A stretch of DNA of 64,000 nt from Tridacna crocea. Taxonomy: Eukaryota > Mollusca > Bivalvia > Cardiida > Cardiidae. Positions 15,101 through 27,100 of this stretch are shown one piece after another. The notes under the pieces are model-generated. The model did no database searches and had not been told where the DNA came from. It was given only the letters and a program-made list of their open reading frames with translations. How positions within the stretch are numbered: the stretch's first letter is position 1; each line of letters begins with the position of its first letter. The translations under genes were made by a program, and so were the position numbers. Location of the stretch: contig OX031060.1 of the NCBI GenBank assembly GCA_943736015.1, forward strand, positions 888,001-952,000. The letters are read 5' to 3'.

Positions 15101-18100
15101 TGGGACAATTAATTGAATTTCCCTCGCTTTATCGCTGGCCGAATGCTGGCTTTTCATTGGTTCCATCATCATTTTGTGATGGGCGAGTCGATGTACGCTA
15201 TGACATTTCGTATCGATTTTCGGCGGCTGATTCAAAGTTTTATTAGTCAATTGTCCCAGGGGTTGATGTACCGTAGCAAATAGGGAGACCCCGGGGTATC
15301 CGAGGATGAGGCAGAAACCTCTTGAAAACATCGTGGGAAAAGGAGAAAATTTATTTTGTTGTCTGCAAATTTTTTCAATCTGAACCACCCTATAAATTTG
15401 TCGTTTGATAACAAGTTAACCTATGTCCTGCTAAATAACTATAATGAAATTTTCCGTACGGGAGTAAAAATCCTTATATTTCTATTCAAAAAAAAAGTTT
15501 CGGGGAGAAATATCTTCTTCTCGGACAGTGTGGATCTGAGATCAGACTGCATGTTCCTTTTCCCACAATGATTCCACAACCCTTCGCTCTCCTGTTTGTT
15601 TTAACACCTAATTAGGTAAAGGCCTTTAAGGGTTTAAAGTACCGTAACATGGAAAGAAAATAATTATAATCATATGCTTCTTCTCTCAACATAGTTTCTT
15701 AATTTTTCATTGGCCAGGGCCTAAAATGTAATTTTTACTGAGAGGGCTTCACCCATTACCATACAATCCCTACTTTTGACAACCCTGAGAAAGAAGCCTT
15801 TAGAAAACATAGTGAGAAAAGGAGAAAATGCTGGTAACCAGCATTTTCCTCCTTTTCCCACAATGTTTTCTACCCTTTAGAAAACAAATTTCAAATGTTC
15901 ATTCCCTTTTAATTTGTCATTTGCAAATGCTTTCGATTTGGAAAAGCCTTAAATATTATTGTCTGGTAAAGAGTTAAAGTTTTTACCCAGGATCTGGTTA
16001 ATTAACCCATCATTGACCAGCAGTCCTTCAATAAATTTGTTGGTCATTTCTATAAGGTCAGGAGGAAGGTCCAGTGTAAAGGTGGGTCCTTCTAGGGAAC
16101 ACAGCAGGGTCCTGAGTGCAGTGACCAGACTTCTACGACCATCATAGTATAGCATTACAGCAACAAGTCCACGGGTAAGTCCAGGAAAATTAGGCATGTT
16201 GTCCTCACCTTGAAAAAACACAAAAATTATAATAGTGAAATCTTGGTACATGTCTTTTAGATGAAACTGCATACCAAATATTACAGCTCTACAGCTCAAG
16301 ACCAAATGGTGGAATCAGAAGATCTTTGATTTTACACAAAGCTCCTTAAATTTTTTATACACCAATAACCTCCCACCCACTGCCACCAACTTCTTCTCCC
16401 TAGAGTGATACCAATTTTGACCTCAGGGAAATTTGTACAATTTGGTAGAGGTCTCAGGCATCATATCATATTCCATACTATCTGTAAATTCCTAAATTTT
16501 TTGCCAAATGCTTTAAAATAAAAAAAATTTAAAGTTTCCACTGTACAAACCCACACAAAGTTGTGACCTCCCATGACCATGCCATATGGCCAATTTCAAT
16601 ATTACTTCTAAGATTTTCAAATTTCAATTTGTGACCAGTCTAAAATTTTGTCGTTTGGAAAAGGGTTAATCAAACAATTCCTCATTTTTACAGCCCTGAG
16701 ATAGAAGCCTTTTGAAAAAAAAATGAGGGAAACCAGCATTTTCTCCTTTAACCACAATGTTTTCCACTGCTGGAAACAAGTTTCAATTTTTGAGTTGAGT
16801 TTATTTGGTCGTCTGCAAGTGCTTTCAATTGAGACCAGTCTAAATTTTGTCATTTGGGAAAGGGTTAACTCATTACCACACGAGAAAATTTTGGACTGGT
16901 CCAAATTGAAAGCATTTGCAGACGACAAAAATAGAAATTTGTTCTGGAAAGGATAGAAAACACTGTGGGAAAAGGAGAAAATGCTGGTTACCAGCATTTT
17001 CTCCTTTTCCTACAGTGTTTTCAAAAGGCTTCTTTCTCAGGGGCGTCAAAAGTAGGGATTGAGTGGTAAAGGGTTAAACATACCTGCCACTAACAGCTCT
17101 AGAGCTGCTATTTCATTTAGATCAAACAGGTCACTGATGATAATGGCCTCTTCAATCATGCTGTCAGGAAAGGTTTGTGTGTGTTGTTCACCATGTACGG
17201 GCAATCCAACAGTATTAGACTTCTTCACCAAGTCTCTGTGGCCAGCATTTTTTGGCTGTAAAAATGGACCGATTTAATGTATTGCATTTGACACAATTTT
17301 CAACTTTAATTCAGTTATATTGTAGCTCCAGTACACCTAGGCCTAAGAAGAAATATCTGTGTTTAGGGTTTCAGTCCAAGATGCTGTAGGTAGGGTAGGT
17401 AGAGATTTTTTTTCTTCCAAAAATTTTTTACATAGAACATAAAGTGAATTTTTACCAACAGATAATTTTTTTTTCAATCATGGCGAAAAAAGTTTAGGAT
17501 CTGCAGCATTTTCTAGGTAGGGTACGGAAACCCTTAACACAGACATTTTTTTTTAAGGCCCTATCTGTGCTTTCCTGGGGTTTCTTTTACCAGTACCCTG
17601 TACAAAATTCTTTCCAAGTTACTGGCTGCATTTCTACATAACTATCATCCAAACAAGGGTCTGCTGTGAGGAAAGAATGTATCCTATCACAATGACTATC
17701 ATCCATCAAGACAAAAACAAAATGGCTAAGCTGGGGATAGAACCAGTGAGCTTCTGTTCTCGTCCTGTATCAACTAAGCTACTGTGGCTCAGTGGCTGCA
17801 AGAACTATTTATGAACTCTTAACCAAACAACAAAATTTTAGACTGGTCCAAATTGAAAGCACTTGCAGATGACAAAATAAATGTTACTCAAAATTAGAAA
17901 TTTGTTTCCAGCAGGACAGAAAACATTTCGGGACAAAGCAAAAATGCTGGTAACCAGCATTTTTTCTCTTTCCCACAATATTTTCTACTCTATATCAAAG
18001 TCAGAAATCACCATATTTCCAAGATTTCATTTGTTGTCTGCAGCTGCTTTGAATTTGGTCCAGTCCAAAACTTTATCCTTTGGTAATGATTTAATCAAAC

Positions 18101-21100
18101 ATTTTCGAGTGGTAAAGGTAATTAAATACAAAATCACACAAAATGACGTTTATATTTTTGTAAAGCTGACTTTGAACAGCTTTCAATATCAAACCATTTT
18201 CTGAGATGTTTCCACTGAATCATGAGTTTTTGTATTATGTATTGATTCTTTACCAAAAAAAAAAAACCCAAAATTTTAGACTTCATCAAACTGAAAGCAA
18301 AAAAAGGCCATTGTCCACTTATCTTGTGTAAAATAACAGGTTTAGAAGTTACTTGTATTAATTGACACATCATGTCTTAGTCATGCAGAAATACTTATCT
18401 AGTAAATAACAGACACAAAAAATTGATTAGTGCAAAAAAAAAAAAACGCAGGAATCCGTGACGACAAATTTTCTCTTTAACCCTTTACCACACAACGTCG
18501 ACTTATATCACCCTTGAGAAACAGGACTTTTGAAAACATTGTGGGAAAAGGAGAAAATGCTGGTTACCAGCATTTTCTCCATTTTCCATATCATTTGCTT
18601 AACCTGCTTGAAAAAAATTTCAATTTCTGAGTTACGTTTATTTTGTTGTCTGCAAGTGCTTTCAATTTGGACCAGTCTAACATTTTGTCGTTTGATAGAG
18701 TTAAGATTGACCGATCAGAGTCACTTCAGACTCCCTTTTCAGCTTTTTAGTGACTTTAACCCTTTACCAGACAATCTCTGGTTTTTACGACCCTGAGATA
18801 GAAGCCTTTGAAAACAATGTGGGAAAAGGAGAAAATGCTGGTAACCAACAATTTCTTCATTTCCCACAATGTTTTCTACCCAACTGCAAAGAAATATCTA
18901 TTTTTGAGTTTCGTTTATTTCGACGTCTGCAAGTGCTTTCAATTTGGACCAGTCTGAAATTTTGTCGTTTGGTAAAGAGTTAAGCAGTAATTTCACAGAG
19001 ATATCAGACTATTTTTTGCTGAAATCAATAATGTGGATTCCTTTACCTCTAGTAAGGAACAGTTATTGTCATACCCTGTTATATGAAATCTTACCTGCAG
19101 ATTTCAAGCCCAGGGGGTAAATGTTCCCTTGAAATAAAAAGCTAGTGGGAACACTAATTAATATATTTTAACTCCTCATTAAGACTGACACTTTAACTCT
19201 TCACCACACAATCCCTACTTTTAACAACCCTGAGAAAGAAGCCTTTTGAAAACATTGTGGAAAAAGGAGAAAATGCTGGTAACCAGCATTTTCTCCCTTT
19301 CCCACATTGTTTTCTACCCTTCCCAAACCAAAGTTCTTTTTCAGTCACATTTAGTTTGTCATCTTCAAATGCTTTCAATTTGGACCAGTCTGTAATTTTG
19401 TTGTTTTGTAAAAAGATAACAAACCTGATTTTTCAGGAGACAGGTGAAGCTAGTTTTATGTTTCTGTAGCATGACCTCCAGTTCATGAATAGCTTGTGGT
19501 TGCTTCCTGTCAATGGCAGACTCAACAACATTTTGCAAGTCTTTGAAGGGTGCCCACACTCTAGCAGCTGAAAAAAATAAGATTTTAGTCTGAATGATCT
19601 GTGAAAAGGGTGTTTAATGCATCTAAAAAAATATTTATCCAGGTCAGCCTGGGGATAAAAGACTTTTTTTTCCCTAGGTTTGTTCACCCAAGCTTGTTCT
19701 TCCGGACTTGTTCATCCAGGCCTGTTTGTCCCGACTGATTTTCAGTTGGTGCTGGCTTATTTGTCCCAACTTATGTATCAGCCAACCAAAGGTGATAGTA
19801 GTGCATACTTCACTGATTTTGACAGGTATGTGAAAAGGTGTTAACGGCACATTATCCCCCATCATCTTACCGGATCTAAGATATACATCTGTGTAGAAAA
19901 TAGTAATCCCCCATCCTTTTGCTTAGAAATGAAATGAAAGCATGGATATCGACATGAATTTTCAATTTATAGTGTTTTGGAGAACAGTAGGCCGAAGGCA
20001 AGAGGCGGGTATAGTACTGGCTGCGATATAACTGCAATATTGATTTATATTGCTGAAATGGCATTGAATACTGCACTGAACAACAAAAACAAACAAATAC
20101 TGTGTTCCTTATCATAGTAGCTTTTCCATGCAATGACATGTTTAAACAACCGAAAGGTGATATTGATGTTATTTCATCAACAAAAAGCAATACACTTGTT
20201 AGCATCTTGTAAAAGAGAGGGTAGTTCAAGAAATAAAACAAGAGAAGTTTTATCTAAAGTAATTTTATGTGTAAAATAAAGAGTCATTTTATATGGCATG
20301 TAGCACTTTTCATTTAAATACAGCATGATGGATAAGGAAGAGGGGACATCTTTTTGTCATTTATAAATTTTCAGCATGTCAAAGTACAATTTCACCCGGC
20401 ATAATACCGTAAAACGCCCCTCTGCTATACACTCAATGCTTACATGTGGCATTGTTTTTTGACTTAACCCTTTACTCCATAGATACTTGTTTCTATGCAT
20501 TGCTTGTAGGAGCCTATGGAAAACATTGTGGCAAAAGGTGAAATTGCTCGTAACGAGCAATTTCACCTTTTGTCACAATGTTTTCTGTGCAATCAAGAGG
20601 TGTCCTATACACATAAAAAACAGCTTCATCCCTGCTGTTATTTAGGGTGAATTAGAGATACCATAGAAACGCCTTATGGGGTAAAGGGTTAAAAGAAGAA
20701 ATTAAATGAAAATTTCAGCTTCATTCCGTTGAAAAGTATTGTATTTGATGTTTACGAAATGAATCCATAAACCAGTTGCAATTTTTTGACACATATACCC
20801 TTCACCTGTATCTCCGTTCTCCTTAACTAATCATCGCTTGCAAAAATATAAATTTCGATGTTACCTTAATTTTTGCTTACACGGGTGTGTAGAACAATTA
20901 TTTTTCTATCCGGGCATAGCGTCGAAAGTAACAAAATAAACCAAATTCAGGAAGAAACCAACTTGTTTTAAACTCACCCCTCGTTCGAAATTCCAACCAC
21001 CATATTCCTATTACCCCATTCTCAATGACGTCATCATTATTGTAGCTACAAGCATGCACACAATTGGGTCATATCTATACAGCACGAAAAAGATTAGGCA

Positions 21101-24100
21101 TCGGACATTTCATAGAATTGTCCAATACTCAAAATAATTTCGTTTTTGAGCTTATCTGGGTCATTTTCAAACAGACCTAGACAAAAATAAGCCAGAAAAT
21201 CCAGCTTCATAAGTATGGTTGCATTTGATATAAATATCTACCACCCATGAATATCCCAAATTACTTTCAATAACTGAACCTAAAACCAACATAACAGATT
21301 AAAGGTAAATTTCAAATACAAAATAAACATATTTACAACTTGAAAATGTTAACAAACATTTTATTCTGAACAATGAGGGCACAGAAATGTGCTGTGCCTT
21401 CTAATGGTGGACTCCTCCGTGCAGAACTTGACATGAACCCAATGTGTGCAGCCAGGGTTGTCACATTTCACCCACTTTACGATGATCAAATAGGGATAAT
21501 CTCTCAGTCCTTCAGGGGAATGTAGCTTACAAACACAGCAAGCGTCTGATGATGATGTATCATCCATTTCAGTATCACTAGTGTCACTAGATTGGTGTAC
21601 AGCCAAGTTCTTAGACTGTATTCCACTTATGGCTTTGGTAATGATCTGATAGGTCGTTTGGCAGATTTTTTACAATTATTCTTTATTTTTTTCAAATTAG
21701 ATAATGTGGATTTTTCTAGCTCATACTGTACAAGTCTGTTGTGGTATGAATCCTCTGTAATGGCCAACCCACCAGCTCTGGGTCTTGAGGTAGCACTAAC
21801 AGTACAAATGCTTTGAGAATTTTGGTTTTGATTTTCAGATTTTTGGGTCTTTTTCTCAGATTTTTCTACAAGGAATTTGTTCACTTCTTCTCTGTTGATC
21901 TTCATGGCAGTGACCTTTTTCACTGGCTGCTCCTCTCGGAAAACCTCTGCTGGATAAAGTTTATCAGCTGAAACAACTTTTCTCGAGTATGGATATATTC
22001 CTGTTTTTCTAAAAGCAGTTTGAATGTTCGTTGGGGTCATGGCTTTGAGGTAGGCTTTACATCCAATCTCACACATGTTGTACCTTGTGACTACTTCCCC
22101 CATGTTCTTCTTCATAAACATACTACACTCAGCATGGTAATATGATTTAAAAGGTCCGTAGATACCAACGTCTAGTGGCTGCAGCAAATGACAAGTATGA
22201 GGGGGCAATACAAATAGGATCAGATTTTTTTCTTTCGCCCAATCAATCAGAGAAGTAGAGATGTGAGATGAGTGACCATCATAAAGCAGAAGTAAAGGCT
22301 GTGACGTATCAGTTGAAAATCTTACGTAAGGCAAGAAGTGTTCCTCAAGGTATTTATGGAAGATGGTAGAGTTAGACCATCCACTGTCAAACAAAACACC
22401 TCTTGCTCCAGGGCTGGCTCCCTTCATTAGGTCTGGATGGACATCTTTTCCCTTTAAATACTAGAGCTGGGGCGATATCATCGATGCATCGTGATATTTT
22501 TGCAGGCGATAGTATATCGCGATACTAACTCGTTGTATCGATACTTGGCGATACATTTACGTCGTGTGGTGTGCACAGTGTGTGAGATCACGTATCAATG
22601 TAAATGATTCATGTATAAAATAGGAAAAAAATACGCACAGTTTGTCTCTGCTATACATACAAGAACGTTAAAAAACTCGCCCTAGCAACAATGAAATTCA
22701 TAAAACTTTGTAATTTGGGGAATAATTTGAAGCCAAATGTTTACAGTCACTCGGTCATGCTTAGGGTTTTCCAGGTTTTAAATATAGATGCTAATTCGGG
22801 ACGTTCTAAGATTATCATATTTTCTTCGTGTCCAAAAAGTTGCGGCTGCGTTTTGAAGTGTTTGCCTCCTTACCCGTTTTACAAGGACTAAAATAAAATA
22901 AAGCATTAATTAACAAGGTCATTTGATTTAGGGGACGAATATAAGCTGCAATTTGATTATTTGCTAGCGAAAGATAGCACAGTTTGAATTGTCTTTGTTC
23001 TTTTTAAATAACAAATGAATGAGATGCGGATCGGCAACTATCTTCCGAAGTTGACCACAGTGCGGGTTTTGGGAAATTGACTTGATGTCTTTGAGGCTGA
23101 AAAATATCTGCCTAATTGTCAATCTGACGCATTAAGTTATGGTCTAGAGCTTCAAATAACCTAGTTTTAATGCATCCGGCAGAAATATGGGCTAAACACA
23201 ATCAGTATAAATGCAAAAGACACGCGCATGATCATGAAGCTGGCGAGTTATTTATGACAACGTAATAAAGGTGTTAATCCTCTGATCTAGTGTAAAAGGA
23301 CCGATTTTAAAGTTTCCTGCTATTCAAAATGACAAACTGATATCAAATCATGTAGTAATACTTCTCCAAAAATTATTTGTCACGAAAAAATCGATCGCCA
23401 AAAAACCGTGAAAACCCATGACACTACAATGATCAGCATGGCATCGTCCGATCAGAGGGACTTAAAACTATCTTCTCATTTTTAATAGTGAAGTTAAACA
23501 GTGGATTTACACAAATCTATGAATAAAACAGTAAGTTGTGGCTAAAATGCTGTTCATGAGTGAAGAAATTGTTGTTTTAGGAAATAAAAATACAGATCTA
23601 CGTGGGGGGGGGGGGGGGGGGAGGAGTCTGCAAATGCTTGAAATATGTCTAATTTTTATTTAAACTTTTGAAAATTGAAAATAGAGGACCAAAATGAATG
23701 ATATTGATTAAAGCAAAAATTTTAAATGGTACTGCAAAACCATTGATTTTTGAAGTACAAAACAAAGCATCCTTATAAACTTAATATCATGTAGACAAAC
23801 TGTCATGGTATTTAAAGCCAAAAGGCATTCTCAGTGAAATGGAGACACCGATTGTACAACAGATAACTAGTTGGTGTGCTCTTCAGATTACAAAACAATA
23901 ATCATTAGTGATTTCAACCTGATTGCCCAGCACTAACGATCTGATAGATTTTGTACAGGAATCGGACCAGTTCGATGGTATCTCACATACCTACTTGTTT
24001 TAGCAAACATTTGGATTGATTTTGCCAAAAATGGTTGCACAGTTTGAGAAAAGGTTCCTAAAGTCTTTGAAGAGCTTATAACTTTGAACATGTAGATCTA

Positions 24101-27100
24101 TTTATAAAATCTTGTTTGCGCATATCACATGAAAACAGTCTCTCTTTTAATAGGTTGTCATTAAGTTAATCTGGATCAATTAAGTATCGTGATATTGTAT
24201 CGTATCGCCTGTCTGGTATTGCGATAGTATCGCGATACATTTTTCTTGGCGATACCCAGCTCTATTAAATACCGTAATACTGTTGCTAATGGCGTTGGCA
24301 CACCCAATTAATGTGACAGTGGTTGACTTAGGTGAAACTATCGCCTGAGGTTTACTGTTTGGTGCAGCAATGATATTTGGTGGTTTGTGATAAGGCTGTA
24401 ATCCTGTCTCGTCCAAATTGAAAATGTGCGTTGGCTTGTCTTTTAAGTCATATTTTTGAAGAATTTCACTCAGATTGTCATAATAAGATGAGATCTGTTC
24501 AGGAGTTGCACTTTTCGCACGACAACTTTCCAGACTTCTTGGATTTAGAGAGGTTAGCTTATGTTTCCAGCGCCCAAGAAACCCATAGAGCCAACAATTG
24601 CTCAAGGCTTTTTGTGTTTTCTTATGCCCAAACTGGAAGGCTAGCTCACCACCCAGATGCTGAAGCTGAACATTTGTGTATCCATAGCCGAGTTCTGCCA
24701 ATGTCAAAACATGCTCTACAAGAATCTCTTCTTCTTTGAAGGAGAGTAAAGTGTCTGGACCAGGAGCACAGTTATCTAGATCTACAAGACCTATAACCCT
24801 ATCTCTGAGTGTCTGAGCCGGTATGCCATATTTTCTAGCAGTTGTTTTTATAGGGTGACCTTTTTTAACTTCATTGTAACCCTTCAGCATCACTTCATTT
24901 GTGTAAGCTGGTTTATTTCTGCCCTTCACTTTCTTTTGAGGATGTATCTGTGAAGGAAAATAAAACTTTGTATACTTTTTTTTTTTTCATTTGTTTATTC
25001 ACTTACCTGTCTAATATGTTGGACAAATCTGTCATCAAAAAATTACGTATGATTGATACTAATTTTCTTTTAAACTTTTATTTTCTTATTTCTTACATTC
25101 TCTCATGCACATTTATCATGATAAGGCATTAACAATGTTTCGTATATGAAAGTATCACGAAAAACCAAGATCTCCAAGTACAAGAAACTTAACTTTCTTT
25201 TGAACAGTATACATTCTTGAGTAATCACGTGACTTCAGTATGTCACGTGACAAGTACTAACCCTGAACTCTAACGCGGTATCTGTCAAAAGTTTAACATT
25301 TAAAAAAAGTAGAATTTATGGACAAATTGGTTCATAAAATGGTGTCAGGTGATTGATTTTTTCTTATTTTCGACAAAAACATTATTTTTTTGTATTTTTT
25401 CATTCAAATTACCTGTTTTTTCCTCATTTCTTCGGCTGTGCTGTAAACACAGACTTGTAAACATCCGGCGTCGACTGTTTGCGGTGACGTCACTAGATCG
25501 CACGTGCTGTATCAAGCGTTTTTACGGTGCAGATGGCAAAATAGGAAGGAACGGAGATATAGGAAACGGGGATAATTTTGATTTTCGTGGGTTTTCAAGA
25601 TTTATGGTGGGGTGTTTTACGGTATTATGCCTTTCACCCTATGAATTCTTTATTTTCAGACAAAATCGATCCATAATTACGCTCTTCTCCTGGTGATTCG
25701 TGTGGCTTAATTTTTCGAACAAGCGCATGCGCATTACTTGAACACAAATGTTTTGTCTAAATTGAAAAATAAAATCATGATAACTTCTTAAAGATAAATA
25801 AAACTCGAAAAACTGCATAAATTGCACAACATTGTAACCATTACCGCTTTGTAGGTCAGAGTCATGCTGATCCAGGTCACTTGGAAGCTTCTTTTCGGAT
25901 TCGTGGTATTTCATTGGGCTATAAATAGTAGGGGCACCTGAGGGGTTTTTTCATTGCTGGCATATTCAGGATTTCTTTCAATGTAAATTTGTACCTCAAG
26001 TTTATCCCACTTGTCAATTTTTGTATAGTTAAATATGGTTTTTTGTCGTTTGTAACAAGGAACCCTTCCATGAATTATGATGAATAATGGTGGAGCTACG
26101 TGCAGTGTTAAAGTCATATATTCCATGACAGCAAATTACAATGTCTACAAGAGCACCGCATTACGGCAAAACATAAATCTTTGTCAACTATAAACCTTCT
26201 TTCATAAAATAAGGTGATGCAATTAGAATAAATTATGTTTGAAAAATTCACAAATATCATTGAATATCACAAATATCATTGAATAAGACCGAATTTATCT
26301 AAATGGGTTCAATTGATCAAAAACAATAAAACAAGAAAAGAACGGAAACAAAGAATTTGAAACAGTTGAACACATTTAAAAGGTGCAGTGACAGCATAAA
26401 AACGTGTCTCCGCGTCTTACTACATTTTGGGTATGACAGAATGACAGATGTACCCAATGGTCACATTTGGAACACTGTGCCCATGAGACAATTTTGAGAT
26501 ATGGCCTGTTATTAAGGTTGGGGGGCGAGAACTTGTTACAAACACAGCAAAGGTCACTGTCTGAAGTATCGTCTGTGTCCATGTCAGATTCACTGTCCAT
26601 TTCAAATTCTGGTTGGGCATTGGTATTTTTGTTATTATTGACTCCACTAGTTGAAGGCTCTTCATTACTATTAATTTTTCTTTTCTGTCCCTGTTTTGGT
26701 TTTTTGTCATTTCTCTTGAATTGTTGCAATCTTTCGTTTTCATATTCTGTCAGTTCTTCCATATAAGGTCCTTCGGTTATGGCCGTGCCCCCTGCTCGTG
26801 GCTTAGTTGATCTATTGGCAGCTTTGCTGCAACATTGACAATGCTTAGATGATTTTTCTGTATCGTCCTTGTCTCCTTTCTCGTACATTTTTGACAAATA
26901 ACTTTCAACTGCATCTTTCCCACCTTTCATGGCTTGTATCTTTTGTATCGGGTTTCTGTCTCTGTATGATTCTGTGGGGTATAACTTTTCTGGCGATACA
27001 GCATATCTATCAAATGGGTATATACCACTCTTCCTGAAAGCTGACATGATGTTGATTGGTGACATAGCCTTTAGATACGCTTTACAGGATATGTCAACCA

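Larger units (their letters stand above)
20390..25639 (-). mobile_element. 5.2-kb DNA transposon carrying transposase copy B
   Basis: Ends GGCATAATACCGTAAAACGC (20398) and the matching complement (to 25631), a 23-bp terminal inverted repeat with one mismatch. Exact 8-bp flanking duplication TTTCACCC at 20390-20397 and 25632-25639. It encloses the whole copy B transposase gene, so the right end is its promoter side. Later insertions: an FB-A2 foldback near the left end and a hAT-like element. Pogo-type elements normally duplicate TA, so the 8-bp duplication is odd. Confidence 0.8.

Noticed and set aside
20978-21003. Alternative NUP205 first exon (ATG GTG GTT GGA ...) with a GTGAGT donor
   Set aside because: It joins in frame only through a non-preferred acceptor inside exon 2, lies inside transposon B, and lacks the AVN-AA motif found at 29432.
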